Shown: positions 14,988 through 23,672 of the stretch, piece by piece
How positions within the stretch are numbered: the first letter of the stretch is position 1
Layout: each line of letters opens with the position of its first letter
From: DATCLA01 sp036564195
GTDB taxonomy: Bacteria > Bacillota > UBA4882 > UBA8346
Assembly (NCBI GenBank): GCA_036564195.1
Contig: DATCLA010000130.1
Location: 1-26,409 of the forward strand
Direction of reading: 5' to 3'
DNA length: 26,409 nt
Notes under the pieces: model-generated
Told to the model about the DNA's origin: nothing
The model's input: the letters and a program-made list of their open reading frames with translations, nothing else
Databases searched by the model: none
Position numbers and translations under genes: made by a program

Positions 14988-16052
14988 ATGAAAAAGTTTG
15001 TTGCCTTACTTCTGGTAGTTATGTTAGCATTCAGCATTGCCGGTTGTAAAAAGAACTCCGGCAAAACCTTGATCGGTGTCGCGATGCCGAGCCAATCATT
15101 GCAACGTTGGAATCAAGATGGGGCTAATATGAAAGCGCAACTTGAGGAAAAAGGCTATGAGGTAGATCTACAGTATGCCAACAATGATGTCAATACTCAG
15201 ATTCAACAGCTAGAGAACATGATCACCAAAAAATGTAAGATCCTAGTCATCGCCTCCATTGACGGTTCCGCCTTGACCGATGTGCTACGCAAGGCCGCAG
15301 AGAATGATATTAAGGTTATTGCTTATGACCGGTTAATTATGAATACGGAAAATGTTGATTACTATGCCACCTTCGACAACTTCCAGGTTGGCGTCATCCA
15401 AGGCCAGTATATCGAAGAGCGGCTCGGACTAAAAGAAGGAAAAGGTCCGTTTAATATCGAGCTCTTCGCCGGTTCTCCGGATGATAACAATGCCCTCTTC
15501 TTCAACAAAGGCGCCATGAGCATCCTGCAGCAATACATTGACAATGGTAAACTAGTGGTCCCCAGTAAACAAACGGAGTTTACGAAGATTGCCATTCACG
15601 GTTGGGATTCCGCAACAGCTCAAGCCAGAATGGATAATTTGATTACCGCAAACTATGCGGGCGGCAAAAAGCTGGATGCAGTATTATCCCCCAATGACAG
15701 CTTGGCCATTGGTATTGTGACTTCCCTGAAAAACGCCGGTTACGGTACAGCCGACAAGCCTTATCCCATTATTACCGGTCAGGATTGCGATAAACCCAAT
15801 GTGATCGCCATGATTAAGGGGCAACAATCCATGTCGATCTTTAAGGATACCAGAACCCTGGCAGCGCAAGTGGTAAAAATGGTCGAAGCAATAGTAAACG
15901 GCAAAGAGGCCCCGGTCAATGATACCAAAACCTACAACAACGGTGTTAAGGTTGTTCCCTCATTCCTCTGTAAACCTGTTTACGCCGATGCCCAGAATTA
16001 TAAGGAGATCCTCATCGATAGTGGTTATTACAAAGAGTCCGAGCTGCAATAA
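14988..16052 (+). CDS. chvE: Sugar ABC transporter substrate-binding lipoprotein (ChvE/XylF family)
   Basis: A 354-residue periplasmic-binding-protein type 1 receptor. The lipoprotein signal (MKKFVALLLVVMLAFSIAGC, lipobox Cys20) anchors it to the membrane. The mature part matches the ChvE/XylF group that binds aldose monosaccharides: IGVAMPSQSLQRWNQDGANM, IQQLENMITKKCKILVIASI, VIAYDRLIMNTENVDYYATF, FNIELFAGSPDDNNALFFNK, LDAVLSPNDSLAIGIVTSL and QSMSIFKDTRTLA. It lacks the longer XylF C terminus, so the exact sugar (glucose, galactose, arabinose or xylose) is not clear. GAAAGGAG precedes the ATG. A strong hairpin follows the gene, and the ATPase and permease genes come next. Confidence 0.93.
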   Translation: MKKFVALLLVVMLAFSIAGCKKNSGKTLIGVAMPSQSLQRWNQDGANMKAQLEEKGYEVDLQYANNDVNTQIQQLENMITKKCKILVIASIDGSALTDVLRKAAENDIKVIAYDRLIMNTENVDYYATFDNFQVGVIQGQYIEERLGLKEGKGPFNIELFAGSPDDNNALFFNKGAMSILQQYIDNGKLVVPSKQTEFTKIAIHGWDSATAQARMDNLITANYAGGKKLDAVLSPNDSLAIGIVTSLKNAGYGTADKPYPIITGQDCDKPNVIAMIKGQQSMSIFKDTRTLAAQVVKMVEAIVNGKEAPVNDTKTYNNGVKVVPSFLCKPVYADAQNYKEILIDSGYYKESELQ

Positions 16053-16072
16053 AAGGTAATTATAATTCATAA

Positions 16073-16113
16073 AGTGCTTTTGGATAGCGATACTGTCCAA
16101 AAGCACTGCTTAT
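16073..16113 (+). terminator. Intercistronic hairpin after chvE
   Basis: A perfect 12-bp inverted repeat AGTGCTTTTGGA (16073-16084) / TCCAAAAGCACT (16096-16107) followed by GCTTATTTT. As a partial terminator or 3' stabiliser it would keep the binding protein more abundant than the ATPase and permease, a known feature of such operons. Confidence 0.75.
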
Positions 16114-16239
16114 TTTGGCTTCTAAGATTGGAATTTCAAAGTTTATATTCTAAGTTTTGATTAAGATCCGGGAATCTCAATATTGTTCAAATTGATAGTT
16201 ATGTCTAATAGCTAAGTTAAAATTAGAGGGCGGGATAAC

Positions 16240-17775
16240 ATGCAAGTTATTCTTGAAATGAGGAATATCACCAAGCTTTTCGACGGTGTAAAGGCTCTTG
16301 AAAATGTCAATCTTCAAGTATTAGCCGGAGAAATTCATGCTCTTGTAGGAGAAAACGGAGCGGGTAAGTCCACGTTGATGAATGTACTCAGCGGTATTTA
16401 TCCCTATGGAACCTACAGCGGCGAGATTATCTATCAAGGAAATAGTTGTGCCTTCAGAAGTATCAAAGACAGTGAGAAGAACGGGATCGTAATCATCCAC
16501 CAGGAACTAGCACTTATTCCCTATCTTTCAATCGGTGAAAACATTTTCATCGGTAATGAACGAGCTAAACACGCCATTATCAATTGGGATAAAACCCATC
16601 AGGAGGCAGCGAAACTCCTCAAAAAGGTCGGCCTAAAGGAAAATTCCTACACATTAATTAAGGATATCGGTGTCGGCAAACAGCAACTTGTGGAGATAGC
16701 CAAAGCATTAGCCAAGGATGTTAAGCTCTTGATTCTGGATGAGCCTACGGCCGCACTCAATGAAGAAGATTCAAACAATCTGTTGCAATTGCTGTTAGAG
16801 TTAAAAAAATCCGGTATTACTTCAATTCTGATTTCCCATAAGTTAAATGAAGTCATTAAAATTGCCGATTCTATTACCATCCTCCGTGATGGTTCAACCA
16901 TCGAGACGATCAAGGTCAATAAGGAAAAAATTAACGAAGACCGAATTATTAAAGGGATGGTCGGCCGGGAGCTGGTGGACAGGTTCCCCAAACGCACACC
17001 GAAGATCGGCGATGTATTTTTTGAGGTTAAGGATTGGAATGTGTTCCACCCCCAGATCGATGGCAGAAAAGTCATTGATAACGTCAACCTCAAGGTTAAT
17101 AAAGGAGAAATAGTTGGTATCTCCGGTCTGATGGGTTCGGGACGGACCGAGCTTGCCATGAGCTTATTCGGTAGGGCCTATGGCAGACGTATCAGTGGCC
17201 ATATCATCAAAAATGGTAAAGAAATTGTATTACACAACGTCCAGCAAGCCATCAATCACGGAATTGCCTATGTGACCGAAGACCGTAAAACGGCAGGACT
17301 GATCCTAATCGAAGATATAAAACATAATGTCTCTTTGTCAAGTTTGAAAAAGGTTAGTAAAAACAATATTATCAGCGACTTAAAGGAAAACCAGGTAGCT
17401 GAGACCTATCGAAAAAAGCTGAATATCAAGTCCGAGAATATTTTCCATAAAATCCAAAACCTATCAGGAGGTAATCAACAAAAGGTGGTCCTGGCAAAAT
17501 GGATCTTTGCCGACCCCGATGTGCTTATCTTGGATGAACCCACCCGTGGTATTGATGTGGGAGCGAAATACGAGATTTATACAATTATCAATCAACTTGC
17601 CGACGAAGGTAAATCAATCATCTTCATCTCCTCCGAGCTTCCGGAGATCCTGGGAATCTGTGACCGGATCTACGTCATGAATGAAGGTCGTATTGTCGGC
17701 GAATTGCAAAAAGAGGATGCTTCGCAGGAAAGCATCATGCGATGCATTATGCAGAGTAATGGAGGGCGATACTGA
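16240..17775 (+). CDS. mmsA: Sugar ABC transporter ATP-binding protein, two NBDs (MmsA/GguA type)
   Basis: A 511-residue CUT2-family ATPase with two fused nucleotide-binding domains. Domain 1 has Walker A GENGAGKST (38-46), signature GVGKQQLVEIAKAL and Walker B LLILDEPTAAL. Domain 2 has the family's characteristic degenerate P-loop GLMGSGRTE (no Lys), a canonical LSGGNQQK signature and VLILDEPTRGIDVGAKYE. It energises sugar uptake at the inner face of the membrane. The start is preceded by GAGGGCGGG. Its TGA overlaps the ATG of the permease gene by one base, so they are coupled. The gene pair matches the ChvE-GguA-GguB (multiple monosaccharide) system. Confidence 0.94.
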   Translation: MQVILEMRNITKLFDGVKALENVNLQVLAGEIHALVGENGAGKSTLMNVLSGIYPYGTYSGEIIYQGNSCAFRSIKDSEKNGIVIIHQELALIPYLSIGENIFIGNERAKHAIINWDKTHQEAAKLLKKVGLKENSYTLIKDIGVGKQQLVEIAKALAKDVKLLILDEPTAALNEEDSNNLLQLLLELKKSGITSILISHKLNEVIKIADSITILRDGSTIETIKVNKEKINEDRIIKGMVGRELVDRFPKRTPKIGDVFFEVKDWNVFHPQIDGRKVIDNVNLKVNKGEIVGISGLMGSGRTELAMSLFGRAYGRRISGHIIKNGKEIVLHNVQQAINHGIAYVTEDRKTAGLILIEDIKHNVSLSSLKKVSKNNIISDLKENQVAETYRKKLNIKSENIFHKIQNLSGGNQQKVVLAKWIFADPDVLILDEPTRGIDVGAKYEIYTIINQLADEGKSIIFISSELPEILGICDRIYVMNEGRIVGELQKEDASQESIMRCIMQSNGGRY

Positions 17776-18977
17776 TGGAAACAGCAAGAGTAAATACTGT
17801 AAAATATTTGCCGTTAAGGTACGTCATTAGAAATAATATTCGTCAATACGCTATGTTGATTGCCTTAGTTGTGATCATGATCTTTTTTGGAATCACCACC
17901 AATGGCACTTTATTGATGCCGATGAATGTGACAAATCTGATCCTGCAAAACAGCTATGTACTCATTCTGGCAATCGGAATGACCCTCTGTATTCTGACCG
18001 GTGGAAATATCGATCTCTCCGTCGGTTCAGTAACCGCTTTTGTTGCGGCGATAGTGGGCACACTGATAATTAAGCTCAAAATGGATGTCACTCAGGCAAT
18101 TATAATCGGTCTGTTGCTAGGTTGTGTTATCGGCGTCTGGCATGGATTTTGGATCGCTTATATAAAGTTACCAACGTTTATAGTCACTCTGGCCGGAATG
18201 CTTATGTTCAGAGGACTGACTAATACCATGCTTCAAGGAATGACGCTGTCACCGTTTCCCGAGTCATTTCAGAAGATCAGCTCTGGCTTCATTCCCAATT
18301 TTATACCTGATTTCGGCACCGGGCTCAACCTAACCCCGGTTCTCCTCAGTATAATCTTTTCGATCGCGCTGATTCTGGTGCAAATCAAAAAGCGGAAGGC
18401 TAAGATCAAAAACGAAACGGAAACAACCTCTGGCCCTCTATTCGTTACTCAACTTCTGCTGATGCTTGTCGCCATTAATCTCTTTGCTTTCTGGTTAGCA
18501 ATGTATAAGGGTATTCCGATCATCCTGGTAATCCTGGGGTTGTTGATCATAGTCTACCACTTTTTCACCACAAAAACAGTTCCCGGCCGTTATATCTATG
18601 CCGTCGGAGGCAATGAAAAAGCAGCCCGGTTGTCCGGAATAAATACCAGCAAGGTAATGTTCTTCGTCTATATGAATATGTCGATTATGGCCGCAATTGC
18701 CGGGATAGCCTTCGCTTCCCGCACCAATTCGGCCTTCCCTCAGATGGGGGTCAACTTCGAGCTTGATGCCATCGCCTCCTGTTTCATCGGCGGTGCTTCC
18801 GCCTCAGGCGGTATCGGTACGGTGATTGGCGCCATTATCGGAGCCTTGGTTATGGGTGTGCTTAACAACGGTATGTCGATCATGGGCATAGGAAGCGACT
18901 GGCAGATGACGATTAAAGGTACTGTCCTCTTGATGGCCGTCGCCTTTGACATCATCTCCAAAAACAAGTCAAAGTAA
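17775..18977 (+). CDS. mmsB: Sugar ABC transporter permease (MmsB/GguB, XylH-like)
   Basis: A 400-residue polytopic membrane protein with about ten helices. Family signatures include ILAIGMTLCILTGGNIDLSV, the central KLPTFIVTLAGMLMFRGL, TMLQGMTLSPFPESF, YAVGGNEKAARLSGINTSKV and GGASASGGIGTVIGAIIGAL. It forms the channel of a CUT2 monosaccharide importer. The long insert after helix six (charged KIKKRKAKIKNETET stretch) is typical of the GguB/XylH branch, which is longer than RbsC (~320 residues). It is the last gene of the transporter operon, followed by a terminator. Confidence 0.93.
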   Translation: METARVNTVKYLPLRYVIRNNIRQYAMLIALVVIMIFFGITTNGTLLMPMNVTNLILQNSYVLILAIGMTLCILTGGNIDLSVGSVTAFVAAIVGTLIIKLKMDVTQAIIIGLLLGCVIGVWHGFWIAYIKLPTFIVTLAGMLMFRGLTNTMLQGMTLSPFPESFQKISSGFIPNFIPDFGTGLNLTPVLLSIIFSIALILVQIKKRKAKIKNETETTSGPLFVTQLLLMLVAINLFAFWLAMYKGIPIILVILGLLIIVYHFFTTKTVPGRYIYAVGGNEKAARLSGINTSKVMFFVYMNMSIMAAIAGIAFASRTNSAFPQMGVNFELDAIASCFIGGASASGGIGTVIGAIIGALVMGVLNNGMSIMGIGSDWQMTIKGTVLLMAVAFDIISKNKSK

Positions 18978-19007
18978 AACCTAGTTTAACTGCACCTAAT
19001 CAGTTTA

Positions 19008-19041
19008 AAAGCAGCGTTTCCTCAGAAACACTGCTTTTTTT
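19008..19041 (+). terminator. Rho-independent terminator of the sugar ABC operon
   Basis: AAAGCAGCGTTTC (19008-19020) pairs with GAAACACTGCTTT (19025-19037) with one mismatch, a four-base loop and a seven-T run. It lies 30 bases after the permease stop. Confidence 0.88.
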
Positions 19042-19177
19042 AAATTCCGACATAGACAACAAACAGCTCCTTCCAAAACCGAAACATAAATTATCTTTGT
19101 TATTGCTAATTTCCAAGGGATTCAAATTTCCCGTCATGACTAACATAGAACCAGAAACGCTTAGAGTATTATCTCAT

Positions 19178-19211
19178 AAAAAGAAGGAGTCAAAGAACCT
19201 TCCCTTGACTC
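19178..19211 (-). terminator. Rho-independent terminator of the hydrogenase operon
   Basis: On the minus strand, GAGTCAA (19205-19211) pairs with TTGACTC (19187-19193) with an 11-base loop, followed by CTTCTTTTT. It lies ~32 bases after the hydA stop. Confidence 0.75.
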
Positions 19212-19242
19212 ACTCAGCTTTAATCATTCAAATTGAATTAAA

Positions 19243-21249
19243 TCACTTCTGTAAAATTTTAGTCTTAATGATTGAACCAACCTGATCAGCAGTTACCCCA
19301 CTAATAATTTCATTATTGATCCGGACCGAGGGACCGGTTTCGCAATTTTCCATACAGAAGGTAGCATGGAGATTGATCCGGTCTTTAATTCCGGCTTGCT
19401 CGGCCTGCTTCATAAATTCTTGTAAGGTGTCATAAGACCCCTTCAAATAACAACAGGTCCCAACACAGACCGCCACATCCACTTTATTCTCAGCCTGGCT
19501 GCGTAATAATTCGATCGTTTCACCGTAAATCCGGGGTCTGGTGGTATATTTAGTATGCAAAGTATGATGAGCTTCAGAACTGTTCGGTTGCTCCAACCAT
19601 TTTTCATAACATTTAGCCACCATCGGATTATCCTGAGATTTCCGCAGCTGGGAAAGAGTATCCGCGCGGTAAATCCCCTTAGCCCGGTTTTCTTTTACTA
19701 CCTTGCTGGTATTGATCGGTTGCCCGGCGCCGCCGATACAACCGCCCGGACAAGCCATTACTTCAACCATCTGGTAATCGGCTTCACCGGCTTTAATCTG
19801 CTGCACTAGTTTTTTGGCATTACCTAAACCCTGGACTACCGCTACCTTCAGTTCCCGGCCGTTTAAATTAACCGTTGTTTCCTTCAGGCCTTTAAAGCCA
19901 CGCACTGCTGTAAAATTAACCTGTTCCAGAGTTTGTCCGGTTAACATTTCCGCGGCGGCCCGCAATGCTGCTTCCATAACGCCGCCACTGGCTCCGAAGA
20001 TCACTCCGGCACCGGTGGTAAAGCCAAAGGGCATATCAAAAGCATCCGGCTCCAACTCATTAAAGTCCAGACCGGACTGGCGGATCATCTGGGCCAGTTC
20101 CTGGGTTGTTAAAACCAGATCAACATCCCGGACTCCGTCAGTAGCGAATTCGGGCCGTCCTGCCTCAAATTTCTTTGCGGTACAGGGCATGATTGATATC
20201 ACATAAATATCCTGTGGTTGTTTACCCAACTCTTTAGCCCAGTAACGTTTAACCACCGAACCGAACATCTGTTGAGGTGAACGGCAGGATGAGATGTTGC
20301 TCAACAGTTCCGGCTCATTAAACTCCGCATACTTAACCCAGGCCGGACAGCAGGAGGTAAACAACGGCAGCTTACCTCCATTTTGCAACCTGCCCAGAAA
20401 CTCGGTAGCTTCTTCCATGATAGTCAAATCTGCAGCAAAGCAAGTGTCGAAGACTTTATCACATCCCAACCGGCGCAATGCGGCAACTACTTTACCGGTA
20501 ACAATATCACCGGCTGGTAAGCCGAATTCTTCGCCTAAGGCGACCCGTACTGCCGGCGCTACCTGGACGACCACCATCTTATCAGGATTGTTCAACGCTT
20601 CCCAGGCCTGAGAGGTTTCCGATTTTACCACCAAGGCCCCGGTAGGACAGATCGCGCTGCATTGACCGCAGTTAACACATTCAACTTCACTGATCTTTTT
20701 GTTAAAAGCTGGCGTTACCCGTACTTTTGAACCCCGGTTGGCAAAGTTCAACACGCCGATGCCTTGCACTTCGGAACACATTCGAACACAATCGCCACAC
20801 AGAATGCATTTATTAGGATCTCGGACAATTGACGGACTGGAGGTGTCCACCGGCAGTTTAACATCCCGTTCGCCGAAACGGACCTGCCGTACTCCGAAAC
20901 GCTGTGCTAATTCTTGCAGCTTACAATGGCCATTTTTTTCACAGGTAGTGCAGTCCCGGTCATGATTGGCCAATAACAGTTCAAGGACCGTCTTTCTGAC
21001 CCGTTGCACCCGGGGGCTGTTGGTCTTAATTTTCATCCCGGGAGCCGGCGGCGTCGAACAGGAGGCGACAATCCCCCGGCCTTCGATCTCTACCACACAC
21101 ATACGACAAGCTCCGTAAATACTCAGTTCCGAATTGTAACAGAACGTCGGTAGATCGATACCGATTTTACGGATCAGGGTCAACAGATTGGGTTCATTAT
21201 TAATCTCAACTACCTGGTTGTCGATAATTACAGTATTATTGGTACTCAT
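19243..21249 (-). CDS. hydA: [FeFe] hydrogenase catalytic subunit HydA of a trimeric NAD-linked hydrogenase
   Basis: A 668-residue group A3-like HydA. The domains in order are an N-terminal [2Fe-2S] domain (Cys39, 50, 53, 66 counted from 21255), a His/Cys [4Fe-4S] site (DCTTCEKNGHCKL), two [4Fe-4S] clusters (CILCGDCVRMC; CVNCGQCSAICP), the H-cluster domain with L1 FTSCCPAW (~300), L2 IMPCTAKK (~356) and L3 VMACPGGCIGGAGQP (~500), and a C-terminal thioredoxin-like [2Fe-2S] domain (VCVGTCCYLKG, CMENCETGPS). Active-site residues look intact. With HydB and HydC it should couple H2 to NAD(H), probably bifurcating with ferredoxin. An ATG at 21255 overlaps the hydB stop, but AGGAGGG fits better with the ATG at 21249. 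Confidence 0.96.
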   Translation of the reverse strand: MSTNNTVIIDNQVVEINNEPNLLTLIRKIGIDLPTFCYNSELSIYGACRMCVVEIEGRGIVASCSTPPAPGMKIKTNSPRVQRVRKTVLELLLANHDRDCTTCEKNGHCKLQELAQRFGVRQVRFGERDVKLPVDTSSPSIVRDPNKCILCGDCVRMCSEVQGIGVLNFANRGSKVRVTPAFNKKISEVECVNCGQCSAICPTGALVVKSETSQAWEALNNPDKMVVVQVAPAVRVALGEEFGLPAGDIVTGKVVAALRRLGCDKVFDTCFAADLTIMEEATEFLGRLQNGGKLPLFTSCCPAWVKYAEFNEPELLSNISSCRSPQQMFGSVVKRYWAKELGKQPQDIYVISIMPCTAKKFEAGRPEFATDGVRDVDLVLTTQELAQMIRQSGLDFNELEPDAFDMPFGFTTGAGVIFGASGGVMEAALRAAAEMLTGQTLEQVNFTAVRGFKGLKETTVNLNGRELKVAVVQGLGNAKKLVQQIKAGEADYQMVEVMACPGGCIGGAGQPINTSKVVKENRAKGIYRADTLSQLRKSQDNPMVAKCYEKWLEQPNSSEAHHTLHTKYTTRPRIYGETIELLRSQAENKVDVAVCVGTCCYLKGSYDTLQEFMKQAEQAGIKDRINLHATFCMENCETGPSVRINNEIISGVTADQVGSIIKTKILQK

Positions 21250-21251
21250 CT

Positions 21252-23135
21252 TCATCCCTCCTGTACCGCTTTAAACGGACACGTGTTGACACAGGCGCCG
21301 CATCTAATGCATTTTTCTTTGTTAATTACAAACGGTTTTCGCACCTCGCCACTGATGGCCCGGACCGGACAGACTTTTGAGCATTTGCTGCAACCCTTGC
21401 ACTTTTCCGGGTTAATTGAATATCCCAATAACGCCTTACAGACCCCTGCGGGACAGCGTTTATCTCGGACATGGGCGATATACTCGTCTTTAAAGTATTT
21501 TAACATGGTCAAAACCGGATTCGGCGCAGTTTTACCCAACCCGCATAATGAACCGTCTTTAACCGCGTTAGCTAAATCTTCAATGAGTTCGATATCCTCT
21601 AAACGGCCCTCACCGTCCACTGCCCGCTGTAACATCTCCAGCAGGCGCTTAGTACCTTCCCGGCAGGGAACACACTTACCGCAGGATTCGTTTTGGGTAA
21701 AGTTCATAAAGAAACGGGCCACTTCCACCATACAAGTCCCCTGGTCCATAACTACCAGGCCACCGGAACCAATCATCGCTCCTGCGGCGATCAGAGAGTC
21801 AAAATCCAACTTCAGATCCAAATGTTGTTCCGTCAAACAGCCGCCAGAAGGGCCGCCGATCTGGACCGCTTTAAATTTTTTACCGTCACGCAAACCTCCG
21901 CCGATTTCAAAGACAATCTCCCGTAGGGTAATCCCCATCGGCACTTCAATCAGTCCGGTATTAGCCACCTGGCCCGTTAAAGCAAAAGTCTTGGTACCGG
22001 GGCTTTTGGCAGTACCGATCTGCTTAAATTGATCAGCGCCGTGATTAATAATTTGAGAAACATTGGCAAAAGTCTCCACATTATTAATTAAAGTTGGTTT
22101 ACCCCATAAACCGGACTGGGCCGGAAACGGCGGTTTGGGACGGGGCATGCCGCGCTGGCCTTCGATCGAAGCCAACAAAGCGGTTTCTTCACCGCAAACA
22201 AAGGCACCGGCCCCTTCTTTGATCTTAATCTCGAATGAAAAACCAGTCCCTAAAATGTTCTGGCCTAACAATCCTTGCTCTTTAGCATCCCGCACTGCGA
22301 TCTTTAAACGTTTAACCGCCAAAGGGTATTCCGCCCGTACGTAAATATAACCTTCACTGGCGCCGACCGCATAACCGGCGATGGCCATACCTTCCAACAC
22401 CTTATGCGGGTCGCCTTCCATCACACTGCGGTCCATAAAGGCGCCCGGGTCACCTTCATCGCCGTTACAGACCACATACTTTTTACTGCCCGAGGCCACC
22501 CGGGTGGCTTCCCATTTAAAGCCGGAGGGAAATCCCCCGCCGCCGCGACCCCGCAAGCCGGACTTGATAATCTCCTGGCAGACCTCAGCCGGTTGCAACT
22601 CAGTGAGTACTTTGGCCAACGCCCCGTAACCGCCGTCTGCAATATATTCCCGAATATCTTCCGCGTCAATCGTACCGCAATGGCTTAAGACATTACGGGT
22701 TTGATGTCTATAGAAAGGAATTTCCAATTCTTTGGCGTAAATTTCACCGCTGTTCGGATGTTTGTATAATAACCTTTCTACCGGGCCTTGCTTCTCTAAC
22801 AATGCGGTTACAATCTCTGCCGCATCTTCCGGTTTAACTTTGGTATAGAGAATCCCAGCCGGTTCAACCCGGACTAACGGTCCCATTTCGCAAAAACCAT
22901 GGCAACCGCTCTTCACCACTGCAGTTCCGCTGCTATTTTCATCCTCCAACAGCATCTGGACGGAAATATAGGCGTCCCGCTGCTTTACCTCTTTTAATAA
23001 TGCTTCATAAACTTTAAGAGAACCGTTGGCAACACAACCGGTGCCGGCACAAATTAAAATCCGATTCGTCTCTCTGGCAAATCCGGCCTTCCAGCGATCA
23101 CGCAAATCAATTAATTCTTGTCGCGATTTAATCAT
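21252..23135 (-). CDS. hydB: Hydrogenase subunit HydB (NuoF-like, FMN/NAD-binding)
   Basis: A 627-residue diaphorase subunit. The N-terminal thioredoxin-like [2Fe-2S] domain (LICAGTGCVANGS, GCHGFCEMGP) leads into the NuoF core: LRGRGGGGFPSGFKWEA, YVVCNGDEGDPGAFMDRSVM, GYIYVRAEYPLAVKRL and VCGEETALLASIEGQRGMPR for FMN and NADH, then a [4Fe-4S] site (ESCGKCVPCREGTKRLLEM). Two C-terminal [4Fe-4S] ferredoxin motifs (CKGCSKCSKVCP, CIRCGACVNTCP) are characteristic of HydB in bifurcating hydrogenases. It takes electrons between NAD(H) and HydA. Its ATG overlaps the hydC stop (ATGA), behind GAAGGTGA. Confidence 0.96.
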   Translation of the reverse strand: MIKSRQELIDLRDRWKAGFARETNRILICAGTGCVANGSLKVYEALLKEVKQRDAYISVQMLLEDENSSGTAVVKSGCHGFCEMGPLVRVEPAGILYTKVKPEDAAEIVTALLEKQGPVERLLYKHPNSGEIYAKELEIPFYRHQTRNVLSHCGTIDAEDIREYIADGGYGALAKVLTELQPAEVCQEIIKSGLRGRGGGGFPSGFKWEATRVASGSKKYVVCNGDEGDPGAFMDRSVMEGDPHKVLEGMAIAGYAVGASEGYIYVRAEYPLAVKRLKIAVRDAKEQGLLGQNILGTGFSFEIKIKEGAGAFVCGEETALLASIEGQRGMPRPKPPFPAQSGLWGKPTLINNVETFANVSQIINHGADQFKQIGTAKSPGTKTFALTGQVANTGLIEVPMGITLREIVFEIGGGLRDGKKFKAVQIGGPSGGCLTEQHLDLKLDFDSLIAAGAMIGSGGLVVMDQGTCMVEVARFFMNFTQNESCGKCVPCREGTKRLLEMLQRAVDGEGRLEDIELIEDLANAVKDGSLCGLGKTAPNPVLTMLKYFKDEYIAHVRDKRCPAGVCKALLGYSINPEKCKGCSKCSKVCPVRAISGEVRKPFVINKEKCIRCGACVNTCPFKAVQEG

Positions 23136-23620
23136 TGTTTTTCACCTTCTTCAACTAAAATCTTATCAATAATTACCTCCACTGCCTCCGGTGTCATCTG
23201 CCCATAAATCTGATCATTAATCATGATCACCGGGGCCAGGCCGCAAGCGCCGAGACAGGAGACGGTCTCCACAGTAAATCGGAGATCATCAGTAGTCTGT
23301 TTATCCTTACGCAAATTCAGCTTTTTGCGAATGGCTTCTTTAACCGGATTGGATCCCCGAACGTGACAAGCGGTGCCGTCACAAATTTTAATTAAATATT
23401 TGCCTTTCGGTTCCAGCGAAAACTGGGCATAAAAGGTGGCCACCCCGTAAACCGTGGCCGGTGACAAATCAATTGCTGTTGCGATATACGTCAAAATCTC
23501 CTCCGGCAAGTAACGGTATTCTTCCTGAACCTCCTGTAAGATTGGGATGAGCGCCGCGGCATCCTTACCGTGATTGGCAATGATTTCGTTGACCTTCGCA
23601 AACTTTCTTTCCTCTACCAT
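23132..23620 (-). CDS. hydC: Hydrogenase subunit HydC (NuoE-like [2Fe-2S] protein)
   Basis: A ~162-residue thioredoxin-like [2Fe-2S] subunit of the NuoE family. Helical N terminus (LIPILQEVQEEYRYLPEEIL), the conserved LSPATVYGVATFYAQFSLEP segment and the four cluster cysteines in CDGTACHVRGS and CLGACGLAPV are all present. It passes electrons within the HydABC complex. The start is the ATG at 23620-23618, ten bases after AGAAGGAGG; the frame is open further to a TTG at 23653, but that version would contain the ribosome binding site. It lies 52 bases after the phosphatase stop and is coupled to hydB. Confidence 0.95.
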   Translation of the reverse strand: MVEERKFAKVNEIIANHGKDAAALIPILQEVQEEYRYLPEEILTYIATAIDLSPATVYGVATFYAQFSLEPKGKYLIKICDGTACHVRGSNPVKEAIRKKLNLRKDKQTTDDLRFTVETVSCLGACGLAPVIMINDQIYGQMTPEAVEVIIDKILVEEGEKQ

Positions 23621-23672
23621 TAGTATAAATCCTCCTTCTGCAGCCTTTTTCAATAACTCTACTTACCTCTGG

